A DNA stretch of 64,000 bases from CAZQXD01 sp964597315 (GTDB lineage Bacteria > Pseudomonadota > Gammaproteobacteria > Competibacterales > Competibacteraceae): NCBI GenBank assembly GCA_964597315.1, contig CAZQXD010000007.1, positions 1 through 64,000 of the forward strand, read 5' to 3'. The notes below the pieces were generated by a model that was given only the letters and a program-made list of their open reading frames with translations, did not search any database and was not told the origin of the DNA. The position numbers and the translations under genes are program-made. This document shows, piece by piece, positions 28,253-37,278 of the stretch (the stretch's first letter is position 1; every line of letters begins with the position of its first letter).

Positions 28253-28648
28253 ATGAAACAAAACCCCGATGACCCAGCCGTCAAGGCCCTTCAGCAACGC
28301 CTCAACACCCTAGCCTGGTGGCTGGACGATTGCCTTCCCGTTCCCTTCACCCAGCGGCGTATCGGCCTGGACGGGTTGGTGGGTCTGCTGCCGGGGGTGG
28401 GGGATGCCGCCACCACCCTGGTATCCGCCTATCTGGTCCTGGAGGCCCGGCGGCTGGGAATACCCAAGCGGCAGTTGACCCAGATGCTCTGGAACCTGGC
28501 CGTGGACGGAGTGGTGGGGAGTGTGCCCCTGGTGGGGGATCTGTTCGACTTCGGCTGGAAAGCCAATCGCCGCAATATCCGTCTGCTCAATGAACATCTG
28601 GAAAAAGCGGGCCGGACCATTGACATGGAGTCTGAGGTTCAACTTTGA
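28253..28648 (+). CDS. DUF4112 protein
   Basis: 131 residues matching DUF4112: IGLDGLVGLLPGVGDAATTLVSAYLVLEARRLGIP and the second hydrophobic repeat VVGSVPLVGDLFDFGWKANRRN. These two glycine-rich hydrophobic hairpins likely insert in the membrane. Function unknown. The gene is on the plus strand, 96 nt upstream of a hydrolase gene and divergent from the FAH gene. Confidence 0.88.
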   Translation: MKQNPDDPAVKALQQRLNTLAWWLDDCLPVPFTQRRIGLDGLVGLLPGVGDAATTLVSAYLVLEARRLGIPKRQLTQMLWNLAVDGVVGSVPLVGDLFDFGWKANRRNIRLLNEHLEKAGRTIDMESEVQL

Positions 28649-28744
28649 AAGTTTACTGCCGATGGGGGCGGAGCGGCTCCCCAATGGCTACACTCTTCAC
28701 CAGACGCCGCTAGCCACAGGACCTTTACTCACAGGACTTCCGCC

Positions 28745-29677
28745 ATGCCCCTGATCCAGACTCCGGGATTGCATATCCACTACCGGCAGGCCGGCGACGG
28801 TCCCGAGAACCTGATTCTGCTCCACGGTAACTTCGCCTCTTGCCGCTGGTGGCAACCCCTGCTGGACGACCCGCCCTCCGGCTATCGGCTATATGCCCCG
28901 GACTTGCGGGGTTGCGGGGATTCGGAAAAACCCCTGACGGGCTATACCCTGGATCGGCTGGCCGAAGACCTGGCGGGCTTCGCCTCGGCGCTGGAATTGG
29001 AACGCTTTCATCTGGTAGGCCATTCCCTGGGCGGCGCTGCGGCCCTCCATTACACCTCGGGCCGCCCACATCGAGTGACCTCACTGATATTGGTCACCCC
29101 GCCCCCCGCCGGTGGTTTCACGGCCCAGAATCACCAGTCGGCCCTGGCCGGGCTGATCAGCCCCCAAGCCATCGCCCACTGGCTACCGGATCTGGCCCTG
29201 CACCGCACCATCCTGGACCGCGCCTTGGATTACGCCCTACCCGGCCTTGACGGCGGTTCCAAGCTGCAACCTCTGGTGGAGGACGCCCTGCATATGTCGC
29301 CGGCGGCGGTCAGCGGCTATGCCCAAGCCCTGTACGGCTGGGATATTCGGGACAAGCTGGCCCGGCTGCGCTTGCCGGTGTTGATCGTGGCCGGTAGGCT
29401 CGACCCCCTCATCAACCCGGACACCCTCGACGCCATGGCGGACGCTCTGCCCGATGCCCGATTGATGGTCTGGCCAGACACCGGCCACGCGCCGCAGTTG
29501 GAGCATCCGCAACGCTTCAAGTCCCTGCTGACGGCGTTTCTGGAGGCCCCCCAGCACCCCCGAGCCTTGGCCAACGCGGCGCCGTCGCCCGCTGCCATGG
29601 AAGCCTCGGATCGCGGTAAGTTTCATAAACTCTGGGACCGGCTGGAACAGGTGCTGTTGGGAAACCATAAAGACTAA
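28745..29677 (+). CDS. Alpha/beta hydrolase
   Basis: 310 residues. It begins like haloperoxidase/epoxide-hydrolase relatives (LILLHGNFASCRWWQPLLD), with DLRGCGDSEKP, the nucleophile GHSLGG, an Asp in VAGRLDPLI and the catalytic His in DTGHAPQLEHP. No signal peptide is present, so it is cytosolic. The C-terminal 30 residues are an extra helix. The substrate is unknown. Its 3' end overlaps the convergent MscK-like gene by 4 nt. Confidence 0.93.
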   Translation: MPLIQTPGLHIHYRQAGDGPENLILLHGNFASCRWWQPLLDDPPSGYRLYAPDLRGCGDSEKPLTGYTLDRLAEDLAGFASALELERFHLVGHSLGGAAALHYTSGRPHRVTSLILVTPPPAGGFTAQNHQSALAGLISPQAIAHWLPDLALHRTILDRALDYALPGLDGGSKLQPLVEDALHMSPAAVSGYAQALYGWDIRDKLARLRLPVLIVAGRLDPLINPDTLDAMADALPDARLMVWPDTGHAPQLEHPQRFKSLLTAFLEAPQHPRALANAAPSPAAMEASDRGKFHKLWDRLEQVLLGNHKD

Positions 29678-32600
29678 GGCACCGCCCTGGCCCGCTCCCC
29701 CGGCGGTTCCTCCGCGATCCGATCCGGGAAGCTCTGGTCCGGCCACTCTTTGATATAGAGTTCCTGACGGTTGATGGGCACCCGCAATCCCGCCTTCTTG
29801 AGGCTATCCCAGATGCCGAACATGATCTCCGAACGCACCTCCAACAGGTTTTTCTTGACCACATCAAGAAAGTACTGAACCCGAAACAGCAGGGTGGAAT
29901 CCCCAAACTCCCAGAGCAATACCAGGGGTTCGGGGTCTCCCAGCACCGCCGGATGGGTGAACACCACCCGCTCCATAAGGGTCTTGATCCGGGCCGGATC
30001 GGCCTCGTAGCTGACCCGGATCAGCAGCACCGTGCGCATGGTGCTATCACTGTGGGTCCAGTTGGTGAAGGCGTTGGTGATGACATCCGAGTTGGGAATG
30101 ATGACTTCCTGCTTGTCGAAGGTCTCCATGGTCAGTGAGCGGATGCCGATGCGGGTCACCGTGCCCTCGTTGCTGCCGATCTTGACGATATCGCCGCTGC
30201 GCAAGGGGCGCTCGATGAGCAGCAATAGCCCACTGACGAAGTTATTGGCGATGGCCTGCATACCAAAACCGATGCCCACGCCCACGGCGCCGGCGAACAC
30301 CGTCAGGGTGGTGAGATCCAGGCCAATGGAGCGCAGAATCACCAACAGACCAATCAGCACGATGGCGTATTGGAAGAACACCGACAGACTGTGGCGCACC
30401 CCCAGGTCGATGATCCGGGAGAACACCCAGCGGTAGGCCACCGCCCGTATCCACTGGGCCAGCCAGATGATAATCAGCACGCCGACCACGGTGACGATGA
30501 TCCGCCACAGGCTGATATCCGCCCCGCCAAAGCTGAATAGGGACTGCTCCAGCACCTGCCAGACCTGGGCCACCACGGCGGAATCCCCTTCCAGGCCGTA
30601 AGCCTGAAACAGCACCACCCAAGCCCCCAGGAACAGCAACACCTCGCTGATTCGGTGCAGGGGATTGATCACCTCCTGGGTCCACAGCAAACCATAACCA
30701 GAGTGGGTGACGGCGTAGTTTTTAAGCACCACCACCACATCGTTGAACAGGCCCCGCACCACCAGCCACCCCACCAGCACCAGCACGAAGGCCACCAGAT
30801 GCCAGGCCACCGACCAGGCCAGGTTCACATACCCCACCAGGCCCAGCAGGGCGGCGGCGGTCAGGGACAGGGGCAGCACCAGCAAGATCAGGCGCAACAG
30901 GATAAACCAACTGTGGCTGCCGAAACGTTCGGCCAGGCGTTCGTGGAGAAAGCCTCGCAGCCGCAGCACCGGCCAGGTGATCAGCAGCAGATACAACATG
31001 AACAGCCGGTCGAAGGCATCGGTCACCGGCGCGGGCAGGGAACTGAGGTGGGCCAGGATCGTGACCGCCGCCAGCAACCCGCCCACGAATAGGGTCCAGC
31101 TCAGCAGCCGGTAGAGCTGGGGCCGACGCAATTCATAGGGCAGCCGGGATGAACCGAGCAGCAGCCAGGCCAGGTTAATGGGCGCCTTGATGGCCAGATA
31201 CAGCAGCACCAGTGTGGCGATGATGCCGAAGCCCGGCTGGGGCATCTTGACGATCCATAGGGCCAGCAGCAAGACTGCGGCAATGGCCACCGCGAATAGG
31301 TTCTTGCGCACCAGCAAAAACAGCACCAGGGACAGATTGCGGAAAAAACTGGCCTGCTCCTCCCGGTTGGCCCGCAGGATGGCCCGGTCCACGACCCGCC
31401 TACCGAAGGACACCAACCACAGCAAAGCCAGCAACGCCGCCGCCACCCCCAACCAACGCAAGGGCGCGGCGCTCATCATGGCCATAACGGCGGTCTGCAC
31501 ACTGAGCTGCACTTGATAAGCCAGCACCCAGGGGGTGTTGACGATGCCCTGGGCCAGTTCCCGCCATTGGACCATGGACTCGGGCAGGGTGCGCCGATCC
31601 AGCAAGTTGCGGCTAAGGATGGCGTGGTAATTCTCATCGAGCTTGCCGCCCACGGTTTCCACCCGGACCAACAGCTCCTGGACCTGCTCCTGGCGCTGCT
31701 CAATCTCATCAATAAGCTCGCCGATCAGCTTGGCCCGCTCGGCGACAGTTTGCCGATCTTCTCCAGTAACTTGTTGTTGTTTTTCGATAATATTTTGCTG
31801 CTGGGCGCTCAACTTGCTGCCTCGCGCCATCAAGTCGCGGGTGGCTTTCAGCTCCGTTTGCAAGGCCGTGATCTGTTGCATACCCTCCTGCATGGTGGCG
31901 GCTGTTGCATCGGTCCGATCCGCCAGGATCTCCAGTCGGGCCAGGTCGTTCTCCATGCGCGACACCCCCAGATCATGCTCGGCGATCTTGGCCCTGGCCC
32001 GCGCCACGTCAATGCGGGTACTCAGTAGCTGCCGCTGAGCCTCCCGTAGGGTATCCCGCTCCTCATCGAGGCGGCGGCTGAGCTGTTCCGCCTCGGCGGC
32101 ATAAGCGCGCTGTTGATTGAGCAACCGGGTTTCCAGATCCACCTGAGCCTCCCGGCGGACCTGCTCCTGCTGTAGCCGATGCACCTCCTCTACCCGTTCC
32201 CGCCACTGCAAGATCAGGCTTAGACGCTGGCCGGTCTGTTCCAGGGCGAGCAGCAAGTTTTCCTGGTGCTGGCGCTCCAATTCAAGCTCCGCCCGTAGCG
32301 ACGCCAGGCCGCGGGTGACGTTCTCCAGTTGCCAAACCCGGGAGGCGGCTTCGGCATCGCCGCCTTTGGCGGGGTTGCGTAGCAGTTGCTCCCGGGCCTC
32401 CAGGTCGCGGATAGACTGTTCCAGCTCCTTGATACGGCGCTCGGTATTGGTCAGCTTCACCTGTATATCGTCCAGGCGTAACTGGGCGCCCTGGGCATCC
32501 ACCCGGGCCTGCCTCACCTCGGCCTCGCTCAGGGTGTCCATTTTGAGCTGGGCCATGCGCTCGGGCAGTTCCTCGGCCAGGGTCCGTATTTCCCGGCGCT

Positions 32601-32790
32601 GCCGATCCAGGGCGGCCTTGTCATCGACCAGGGACTGACGCCGGGCCTCCAGTTGCTCGGCGCTCTGATAGGTGGGCAAGGGGGTATCCGTCGGACTGTC
32701 ATGAACCCAGGGCTGGGCGACCGCCGACGGGGCGAGACACCAGAACAGCCAGACCAGCAAACCGGCGACGAGATGGGGCAATACTGTCAT
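29674..32790 (-). CDS. Large MscK/KefA-like mechanosensitive channel protein
   Basis: 1038 residues. An N-terminal signal peptide (LVAGLLVWLFWCLAPSAVAQ) leads to about 420 residues of periplasmic coiled coil (many heptads of E, Q, R and L), then about eight to eleven membrane helices, and the MscS core near the end: VFAGAVGVGIGFGMQAIANN pore helix and SGLLLLIERPLRSGDIV, then a cytosolic beta and alpha/beta domain. This architecture is that of MscK/YjeP/MscM channels that release solutes on hypo-osmotic shock. It is a single gene, with the rimK-type operon diverging upstream. Confidence 0.94.
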   Translation of the reverse strand: MTVLPHLVAGLLVWLFWCLAPSAVAQPWVHDSPTDTPLPTYQSAEQLEARRQSLVDDKAALDRQRREIRTLAEELPERMAQLKMDTLSEAEVRQARVDAQGAQLRLDDIQVKLTNTERRIKELEQSIRDLEAREQLLRNPAKGGDAEAASRVWQLENVTRGLASLRAELELERQHQENLLLALEQTGQRLSLILQWRERVEEVHRLQQEQVRREAQVDLETRLLNQQRAYAAEAEQLSRRLDEERDTLREAQRQLLSTRIDVARARAKIAEHDLGVSRMENDLARLEILADRTDATAATMQEGMQQITALQTELKATRDLMARGSKLSAQQQNIIEKQQQVTGEDRQTVAERAKLIGELIDEIEQRQEQVQELLVRVETVGGKLDENYHAILSRNLLDRRTLPESMVQWRELAQGIVNTPWVLAYQVQLSVQTAVMAMMSAAPLRWLGVAAALLALLWLVSFGRRVVDRAILRANREEQASFFRNLSLVLFLLVRKNLFAVAIAAVLLLALWIVKMPQPGFGIIATLVLLYLAIKAPINLAWLLLGSSRLPYELRRPQLYRLLSWTLFVGGLLAAVTILAHLSSLPAPVTDAFDRLFMLYLLLITWPVLRLRGFLHERLAERFGSHSWFILLRLILLVLPLSLTAAALLGLVGYVNLAWSVAWHLVAFVLVLVGWLVVRGLFNDVVVVLKNYAVTHSGYGLLWTQEVINPLHRISEVLLFLGAWVVLFQAYGLEGDSAVVAQVWQVLEQSLFSFGGADISLWRIIVTVVGVLIIIWLAQWIRAVAYRWVFSRIIDLGVRHSLSVFFQYAIVLIGLLVILRSIGLDLTTLTVFAGAVGVGIGFGMQAIANNFVSGLLLLIERPLRSGDIVKIGSNEGTVTRIGIRSLTMETFDKQEVIIPNSDVITNAFTNWTHSDSTMRTVLLIRVSYEADPARIKTLMERVVFTHPAVLGDPEPLVLLWEFGDSTLLFRVQYFLDVVKKNLLEVRSEIMFGIWDSLKKAGLRVPINRQELYIKEWPDQSFPDRIAEEPPGERARAVP

Positions 32791-32910
32791 GGGAGACTCT
32801 TTGGCGTGATCATTATCATGGGGCGACGCGACCGCGAAGGGCGTTTCGGCTGATACACTTCATGGATAGGGTAAATTGCCATCCGCTTCCCTGGAGTTCT
32901 AAAGCCCCTA

Positions 32911-33378
32911 ATGATAGATAAAATAACAGTGGGTTGGCGCGAGTGGCTGGCGCTGCCGGAACTGGGCATCCCCGCTATCAAGGCCAAAGTGGACACCGGC
33001 GCCCGCAGTTCCGCCCTGCATGTGACCGAGCCGCAAATCGTGCTGCTCCAGGGCCAACGCCGGGTACGGTTTCGCCTCACCCCCCTGCGCCGACGACCGG
33101 AACTGGCGCTCCACTGCGAAGCCGAGGTGGTGGATGAACGCCTGGTCCGGGACTCCGGCGGCCACGCCGAACAGCGTCTGGTGATCCTCACCCCGGTGCG
33201 GCTGGGGGGCCGTATGTGGCCCATCGAGATCACCCTCGCCAGCCGCCACGATATGCTGTTTCCCATGCTGCTGGGCCGCACCGCCATGCAGGGCCGATTG
33301 CTGGTGGACCCAGGGCAATCCTTTCTCCACGGGCGTCGCCCCCGGGGCGTTTATCCACACACCAAGAAAACCAAATGA
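32911..33378 (+). CDS. Retropepsin-like ATP-dependent zinc protease family protein (RimB-like)
   Basis: 155 residues of the family annotated as RimK-associated zinc or aspartic protease (PF05618). The active-site motif VDTGARSSALH (Asp28) is like that of retroviral aspartic proteases, and HDMLFPMLLGRTAM follows in the second half. In Pseudomonas the related RimB removes glutamates that RimK adds to ribosomal protein S6. Its stop overlaps the rimK start (ATGA at 33375), which supports a functional pair. The ribosome site is weak (GGAG 15 nt upstream). Confidence 0.85.
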   Translation: MIDKITVGWREWLALPELGIPAIKAKVDTGARSSALHVTEPQIVLLQGQRRVRFRLTPLRRRPELALHCEAEVVDERLVRDSGGHAEQRLVILTPVRLGGRMWPIEITLASRHDMLFPMLLGRTAMQGRLLVDPGQSFLHGRRPRGVYPHTKKTK

Positions 33379-34280
33379 AAATCGCCATTCTATCCCGTAA
33401 CCCCAAGCTGTACTCCACCCGCCGACTGGTGGAAGCCGGAGAGAGCCACGGCCACCATATGCAGGTCATCAACCCTCTGCGCTGCTATATGAACATCACC
33501 TCCAACCGCCCCAGCATCCACTACCGGGGCGAGCCATTGAGCGACTTCGACGCGGTGATCCCCCGCATCGGCGCCTCGGTGACGTTCTACGGCACGGCAG
33601 TGCTGCGTCAGTTCGAGATGATGAATGTCTTCCCCCTCAACGAATCGGTGGCCATCAGCCGCTCCCGGGATAAGCTGCGCTCCATGCAGCTTCTGGCCCG
33701 CAAGGGCATCGGCCTGCCGGTCACCGGGTTTGCCCACTCCCCGGACGACACCGCCGATCTAATCAAGCTGGTGGGGGGAGCGCCCCTGGTCATCAAGCTT
33801 TTGGAAGGCACCCAGGGCAAGGGGGTGGTGCTGGCCGAGACCGACAAGGCCGCCGCCAGTGTCATCGAAGCCTTTCGCAAGCTGGACGCCCATTTCCTGG
33901 TTCAGGAATTCATCAAAGAGGCGGCCGGGGCCGATCTCCGTTGTTTCGTTATCGGCGATAAAGTCGTGGCCTCCATGATGCGCCAGGGCCGGGAGGGCGA
34001 ATTTCGCTCCAATCTGCACCGGGGCGGCTCTGCCAGCCTGGTCAAGATCACCCCCGAGGAACGCTCAACGGCGGTGCGCTCGGCCCGGATCATGGGCCTG
34101 AATGTGTGCGGCGTGGACATTCTACGCGCTAACCACGGCCCGGTGGTGATGGAAGTGAATTCCTCCCCAGGGCTGGAAGGCATCGAGGGAGCTACCGGCA
34201 AGGATGTGGCTGGCATGATTTTCCAATTCATCGAAAAAAACCACGCCCCCGGCAAGACTCGCACCCGGGGCCAGGGGTAA
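33375..34280 (+). CDS. rimK: Ribosomal protein S6-modifying glutamate ligase RimK
   Basis: 301 residues of the ATP-grasp superfamily, starting MKIAILSRNPKLYSTRRL as in known RimK. It carries SRSRDKLRSMQLLARKGIGLP, the ATP-binding LLEGTQGKGVVLAE, and the Mg-binding DILRANHGPVVMEVNSSPGLEGIE. RimK adds glutamates to the C terminus of ribosomal protein S6. It overlaps the RimB-like gene and lies 5 nt upstream of an aspartoacylase-family gene, so the three form an operon. Confidence 0.95.
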   Translation: MKIAILSRNPKLYSTRRLVEAGESHGHHMQVINPLRCYMNITSNRPSIHYRGEPLSDFDAVIPRIGASVTFYGTAVLRQFEMMNVFPLNESVAISRSRDKLRSMQLLARKGIGLPVTGFAHSPDDTADLIKLVGGAPLVIKLLEGTQGKGVVLAETDKAAASVIEAFRKLDAHFLVQEFIKEAAGADLRCFVIGDKVVASMMRQGREGEFRSNLHRGGSASLVKITPEERSTAVRSARIMGLNVCGVDILRANHGPVVMEVNSSPGLEGIEGATGKDVAGMIFQFIEKNHAPGKTRTRGQG

Positions 34281-34285
34281 GGATC

Positions 34286-35341
34286 ATGGCCGAATCACTA
34301 CGCATCAATGGCATCGACATCGCCCCCGGCCAAGAAGCGACCATCGACCTGCCCCTGCCCAATCTGTTTACCCATACCCAGGTGCATATGCCGGTGCGGG
34401 TGATCCGGGGCCGCAAACCTGGCCCTCGCTTGTTCGTGAGCGCCGCCTTGCACGGGGATGAGATAAACGGGGTGGAAATCATCCGCCGGTTGCTGGCCCT
34501 GCCGGCGCTCAAGCGTCTGCGGGGCACCCTGATCGCCGTGCCGGTGGTCAATGTCTATGGATTTATCGCCCATAGCCGCTACATGCCCGACCGACGCGAC
34601 CTCAACCGCGCCTTTCCCGGCTCCAACACCGGCAGCCTCACGGCCCGGCTGGCCAATTTGTTCCTAGAGGAGATCGTCGGCAAGGCCAGCCACGGCATCG
34701 ACCTGCACACCGGGGCCATTCACCGCTCCAACCTGCCCCAGATCCGCGCCTATCTGGCCACCCCCGAAATTCGCGCCCTGGCCATCGCCTTCGGCGCCCC
34801 AGTGGTCCTGGATAGCGGCCTGGTGGACGGCTCCCTACGCAAGGCCCTGGTGGACCGCCAGGGCATTCCCATGCTTATCTATGAAGGGGGCGAGGCCCTG
34901 CGCTTCGACGAATTCGCCATTCGCGCCGGAGTACGGGGGGTGCTGTCGGTGATGCGTACCCTAGAGATGCTCCCCCAGTCCAAACACCCCCATGTCTCGG
35001 AGCCGGTGATCGCCAACACCAGTAGTTGGGTGCGCGCCCCCCAAAGCGGCATCATGCGCGCCGCCCGCCCCTTGGGCGCTCGGGTAGACAAGGACGATGT
35101 GCTGGCCATCATCTCCGACCCCTTCGGCGAAAAAGACACCCCAGTGACCGCCCGCTTCGCTGGCATCATCATCGGCTGCGCCAATCTGCCCCTGGTCAAC
35201 GAGGGCGAGGCCCTATTCCATATCGCCCGGTTCAATAAGCCCGGCTCGGTGGAGGAGCGGCTGGAGAGCTATCAAGAGGAACTGGCGGATATGCGGGAAC
35301 TGGCCGATCCCCATGCCCCCCTGCTAGGGGGGATAGAGTGA
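34286..35341 (+). CDS. Succinylglutamate desuccinylase/aspartoacylase family zinc hydrolase
   Basis: 351 residues of the M14-like AstE/AspA family. Zinc ligands lie in ALHGDEINGVE (His and Glu) and GIDLHTGA (second His); RDLNRAFPGS is also conserved. The family cleaves N-acyl amino acids and, in related members, gamma-glutamyl or carboxy-terminal groups. Encoded directly after rimK, it may trim glutamates or their precursors, an inference from context. The C-terminal 100 residues form a beta-rich domain with acylase-type ARPLGARVDKDDVLA. Confidence 0.88.
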   Translation: MAESLRINGIDIAPGQEATIDLPLPNLFTHTQVHMPVRVIRGRKPGPRLFVSAALHGDEINGVEIIRRLLALPALKRLRGTLIAVPVVNVYGFIAHSRYMPDRRDLNRAFPGSNTGSLTARLANLFLEEIVGKASHGIDLHTGAIHRSNLPQIRAYLATPEIRALAIAFGAPVVLDSGLVDGSLRKALVDRQGIPMLIYEGGEALRFDEFAIRAGVRGVLSVMRTLEMLPQSKHPHVSEPVIANTSSWVRAPQSGIMRAARPLGARVDKDDVLAIISDPFGEKDTPVTARFAGIIIGCANLPLVNEGEALFHIARFNKPGSVEERLESYQEELADMRELADPHAPLLGGIE

Positions 35342-35345
35342 TGGC

Positions 35346-35531
35346 TCAACGGGCCATGGCAATGGGTAACAAATCCGCCGCCGCCAGCATGTAGAACAGC
35401 GCGCTCCCACCCAGAAATCCGAACATGGCCGATCCTATCCAGTCCATGGAGGCGCTGAAACGGACCACGAAAGCAGTCACTAAAATCAGGATGACAAGAA
35501 ATATTTCGTTGATGGGCATGGGAATCGCCAT
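35346..35531 (-). CDS. Candidate small two-helix membrane protein
   Basis: About 61 residues if started at ATG 35531 (MAIPMPINEIFL). Two hydrophobic segments: FLVILILVTAFVV and GSAMFGFLGGSALFYMLAAA. No ribosome site is visible and an upstream start is also possible, so the call is weak. It is convergent with the aspartoacylase gene, 4 nt from its end. Confidence 0.35.
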   Translation of the reverse strand: MAIPMPINEIFLVILILVTAFVVRFSASMDWIGSAMFGFLGGSALFYMLAAADLLPIAMAR

Positions 35532-35700
35532 TGAGTTGAGCAGGGCGACGCCACCATACCCGGGCGAAGCTGAACGCACAGTGAATATTGTCCGGCGCAC
35601 AGGTGTCATGTTACCGGGCAAGGGTGCGAACATGGGTGGGGCGTACCCAGCGAACGGCTTGTTCCGGCCTCCGTGTCCCAGGCCCGGTTTCAGCCCTTAG

Positions 35701-36087
35701 CTATCGGTATTCCAGCAACTCGATCCTGTAGCCGTCCGGGTCTTCAATAAACGCCATGGTGGTCTGGCCGTCCGGGGTCTTGCCCGGCCCCCAACTAAAC
35801 CCCAAGCCCTTTGTCGCCAGCCGCTCTCCGATGGCGGCGACGGATTCCACCCGGTAGGCCACATGGCCGTAGCCCTTGCCCAGATCATAGCTTTCCACCC
35901 CCCAGTTATAGGTCAGTTCCAACATCGGCCCCTCCTCCGGGTCGCCCGGCGCTCGCAGAAAGGCCAAAGTGAACTCCCCGTCCGGGTGGTCCTTTCGGGA
36001 TACCAGAGTGAAGCCCAGTACGTTGGTATAATAAGCGATGGATTGGTCCAGGTCGCCAACCCGTAGCATGGTGTGCAGGTATTGCAT
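35701..36087 (-). CDS. gloA: Lactoylglutathione lyase (glyoxalase I)
   Basis: 128 residues, close to E. coli GloA. The four metal ligands are visible: His5 in YLHTMLRV, Glu in MLELTYNWG, His in GHVAYRV and Glu in RIELLEYR. It isomerises the hemithioacetal of methylglyoxal and glutathione to S-lactoylglutathione. It is a single gene. A strong terminator hairpin for minus-strand transcription sits 90 nt upstream of its start. Confidence 0.97.
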   Translation of the reverse strand: MQYLHTMLRVGDLDQSIAYYTNVLGFTLVSRKDHPDGEFTLAFLRAPGDPEEGPMLELTYNWGVESYDLGKGYGHVAYRVESVAAIGERLATKGLGFSWGPGKTPDGQTTMAFIEDPDGYRIELLEYR

Positions 36088-36439
36088 GGTGGGACACCCC
36101 TTCGATTAAGACAGTCGAGTTGACTTTGATAAGGATCGGGAGTTCCAAGGCGACGGCTCGGGATCATTATTGATCCAAAAAAAAGGCCGAGGCGGGAGCC
36201 TCGGCCAAACAACCACCAAAGGAGGATTTGAGAAAAGACATCCGAAGATGCCGAAGCCAATATAAGTTTTATGACGCAATGCAGCAAATGATGTTTCTTT
36301 ACAGGTCTCATGAGATTTTCTAGCCGGTGGCGAAGCCTCTACCAGCAAGCCGAAATTCCTTTTGCATTTCCGATAGCTTTACAAAGGAGCCTGCCAGAGG
36401 GCACAGAGACAGCCAGGCTGATCGGCTTTCCCATGGTTC
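36088..36439. other. Intergenic region without a supported gene
   Basis: The 352 bp between gloA and vapC contain one strong minus-strand terminator and otherwise AT-rich, non-coding-looking sequence. Short ORFs here cross the terminator or lack ribosome sites. The gloA promoter is expected between 36088 and 36176. Confidence 0.6.
36177..36206 (-). terminator. Rho-independent terminator
   Basis: On the minus strand a perfect 9-bp stem (GGCCGAGGC/GCCTCGGCC, 36185-36193 and 36198-36206) with a 4-nt loop is followed by eight U residues (36177-36184). It would end transcripts coming from vapBC or from the CRISPR-distal side before gloA. Confidence 0.85.
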
Positions 36440-36847
36440 TCAAACCACCCAATCCTCCATCCGCAACCCCGCAATCCGCCCAAACTCACGAGTATTATGG
36501 GTAACCAGGACAGCCTGTTCCGCCAACGCATGGCAGGCTATCCACAGATCGTTCCCGCCTATGGGCGTACCGGCAGTTTTCAGACGGGTGAACTGTTCAG
36601 CATAATGTCGGCAGATGGCCACGTTAGCCGGATAAAGCACCGGCGCCTGCCGTGTCAGACTCTCTAGTCGAGAGAGGGCCTGTGATTTACGGCTACTCCG
36701 CTCGGCCCCCTTGAGCAGTTCGGCGTAGGTGATGAAGGACATACAGAGGGTGTCCTCATCGGACAGGGCATCTACCTTTCCAGCCACACCGGGCGGTCGG
36801 TGCTTGATGAGGTAGATCAGGATATTGGTGTCGAGCAAGTATTTCAC
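36440..36847 (-). CDS. vapC: VapC-type PIN-domain toxin
   Basis: 135 residues. PIN-domain acidic residues are in place: MKYLLDTNILIYLIKH (Asp near 6), YAELLKGAERS (Glu near 43) and GGNDLWIACHAL (Asp near 100). VapC toxins cleave tRNA or rRNA. A GTG start at 36847 overlaps the TGA of vapB by 4 nt, the standard toxin-antitoxin coupling. The pair lies about 180 bp from the leader-distal end of the CRISPR array. Confidence 0.93.
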   Translation of the reverse strand: MKYLLDTNILIYLIKHRPPGVAGKVDALSDEDTLCMSFITYAELLKGAERSSRKSQALSRLESLTRQAPVLYPANVAICRHYAEQFTRLKTAGTPIGGNDLWIACHALAEQAVLVTHNTREFGRIAGLRMEDWVV

Positions 36848-37098
36848 AACAACTCCCGGTCTTGCATTGGCGCTTGCTCCTGCTGATCGTCCTCCAGGGC
36901 TGCGATGAATTCATCGTCAAAACCTTCCAGTGCTTCCAGCAGCGCCGCCCCCCGATTGGCGGGCAGCGATTGGATGATGAGATCACCCTGTTCGTTGCGA
37001 GAAATCCGTACGCGGTCAGTATTTAGCCGGAATTCGGCGGGAATGCGGACGGCTTGGCTATTTCCATTCATGAACACCCGAGTGGTTAAGGTCTGCAT
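36844..37098 (-). CDS. vapB: VapB-type antitoxin
   Basis: 84 residues from ATG 37098 (MQTLTTRVFMNGNSQAVRIP), the swapped-hairpin AbrB fold typical of VapB. The acidic C-terminal half (EGFDDEFIAALEDDQQEQ) would wrap the toxin. Its stop overlaps the vapC start. VapBC complexes normally repress their own promoter, here upstream of 37098. Confidence 0.92.
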   Translation of the reverse strand: MQTLTTRVFMNGNSQAVRIPAEFRLNTDRVRISRNEQGDLIIQSLPANRGAALLEALEGFDDEFIAALEDDQQEQAPMQDRELL

Positions 37099-37278
37099 AT
37101 GGCCCACCTCATGTGTGTACTTATATGTATGTATTAATGCTAGACCTGTACGCGATCATTGGCAAGACTGTGGATTCCGTAGCAAATGGTGTGGTGTTTC
37201 AGGCACGGCGAATGCCGATTCCGAGAGTGGACCCCAGATTTGACAGTGAAGGGGACGGGGGGATTCAAACAGACCAAC

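Noticed and set aside
33216..33374. Upstream extension of rimK
   Set aside because: It overlaps the RimB-like gene in another frame; the conserved RimK start is MKIAILSRN at 33375.
36106..36348. 80-residue minus-strand ORF upstream of gloA
   Set aside because: It crosses an intrinsic terminator and has no ribosome site or recognisable family.
37244..37251. CAGTGAAG just before the last repeat, a possible older repeat remnant
   Set aside because: Only 8 bases match and the spacing to the next repeat is off by about 5 nt, so it may be chance.
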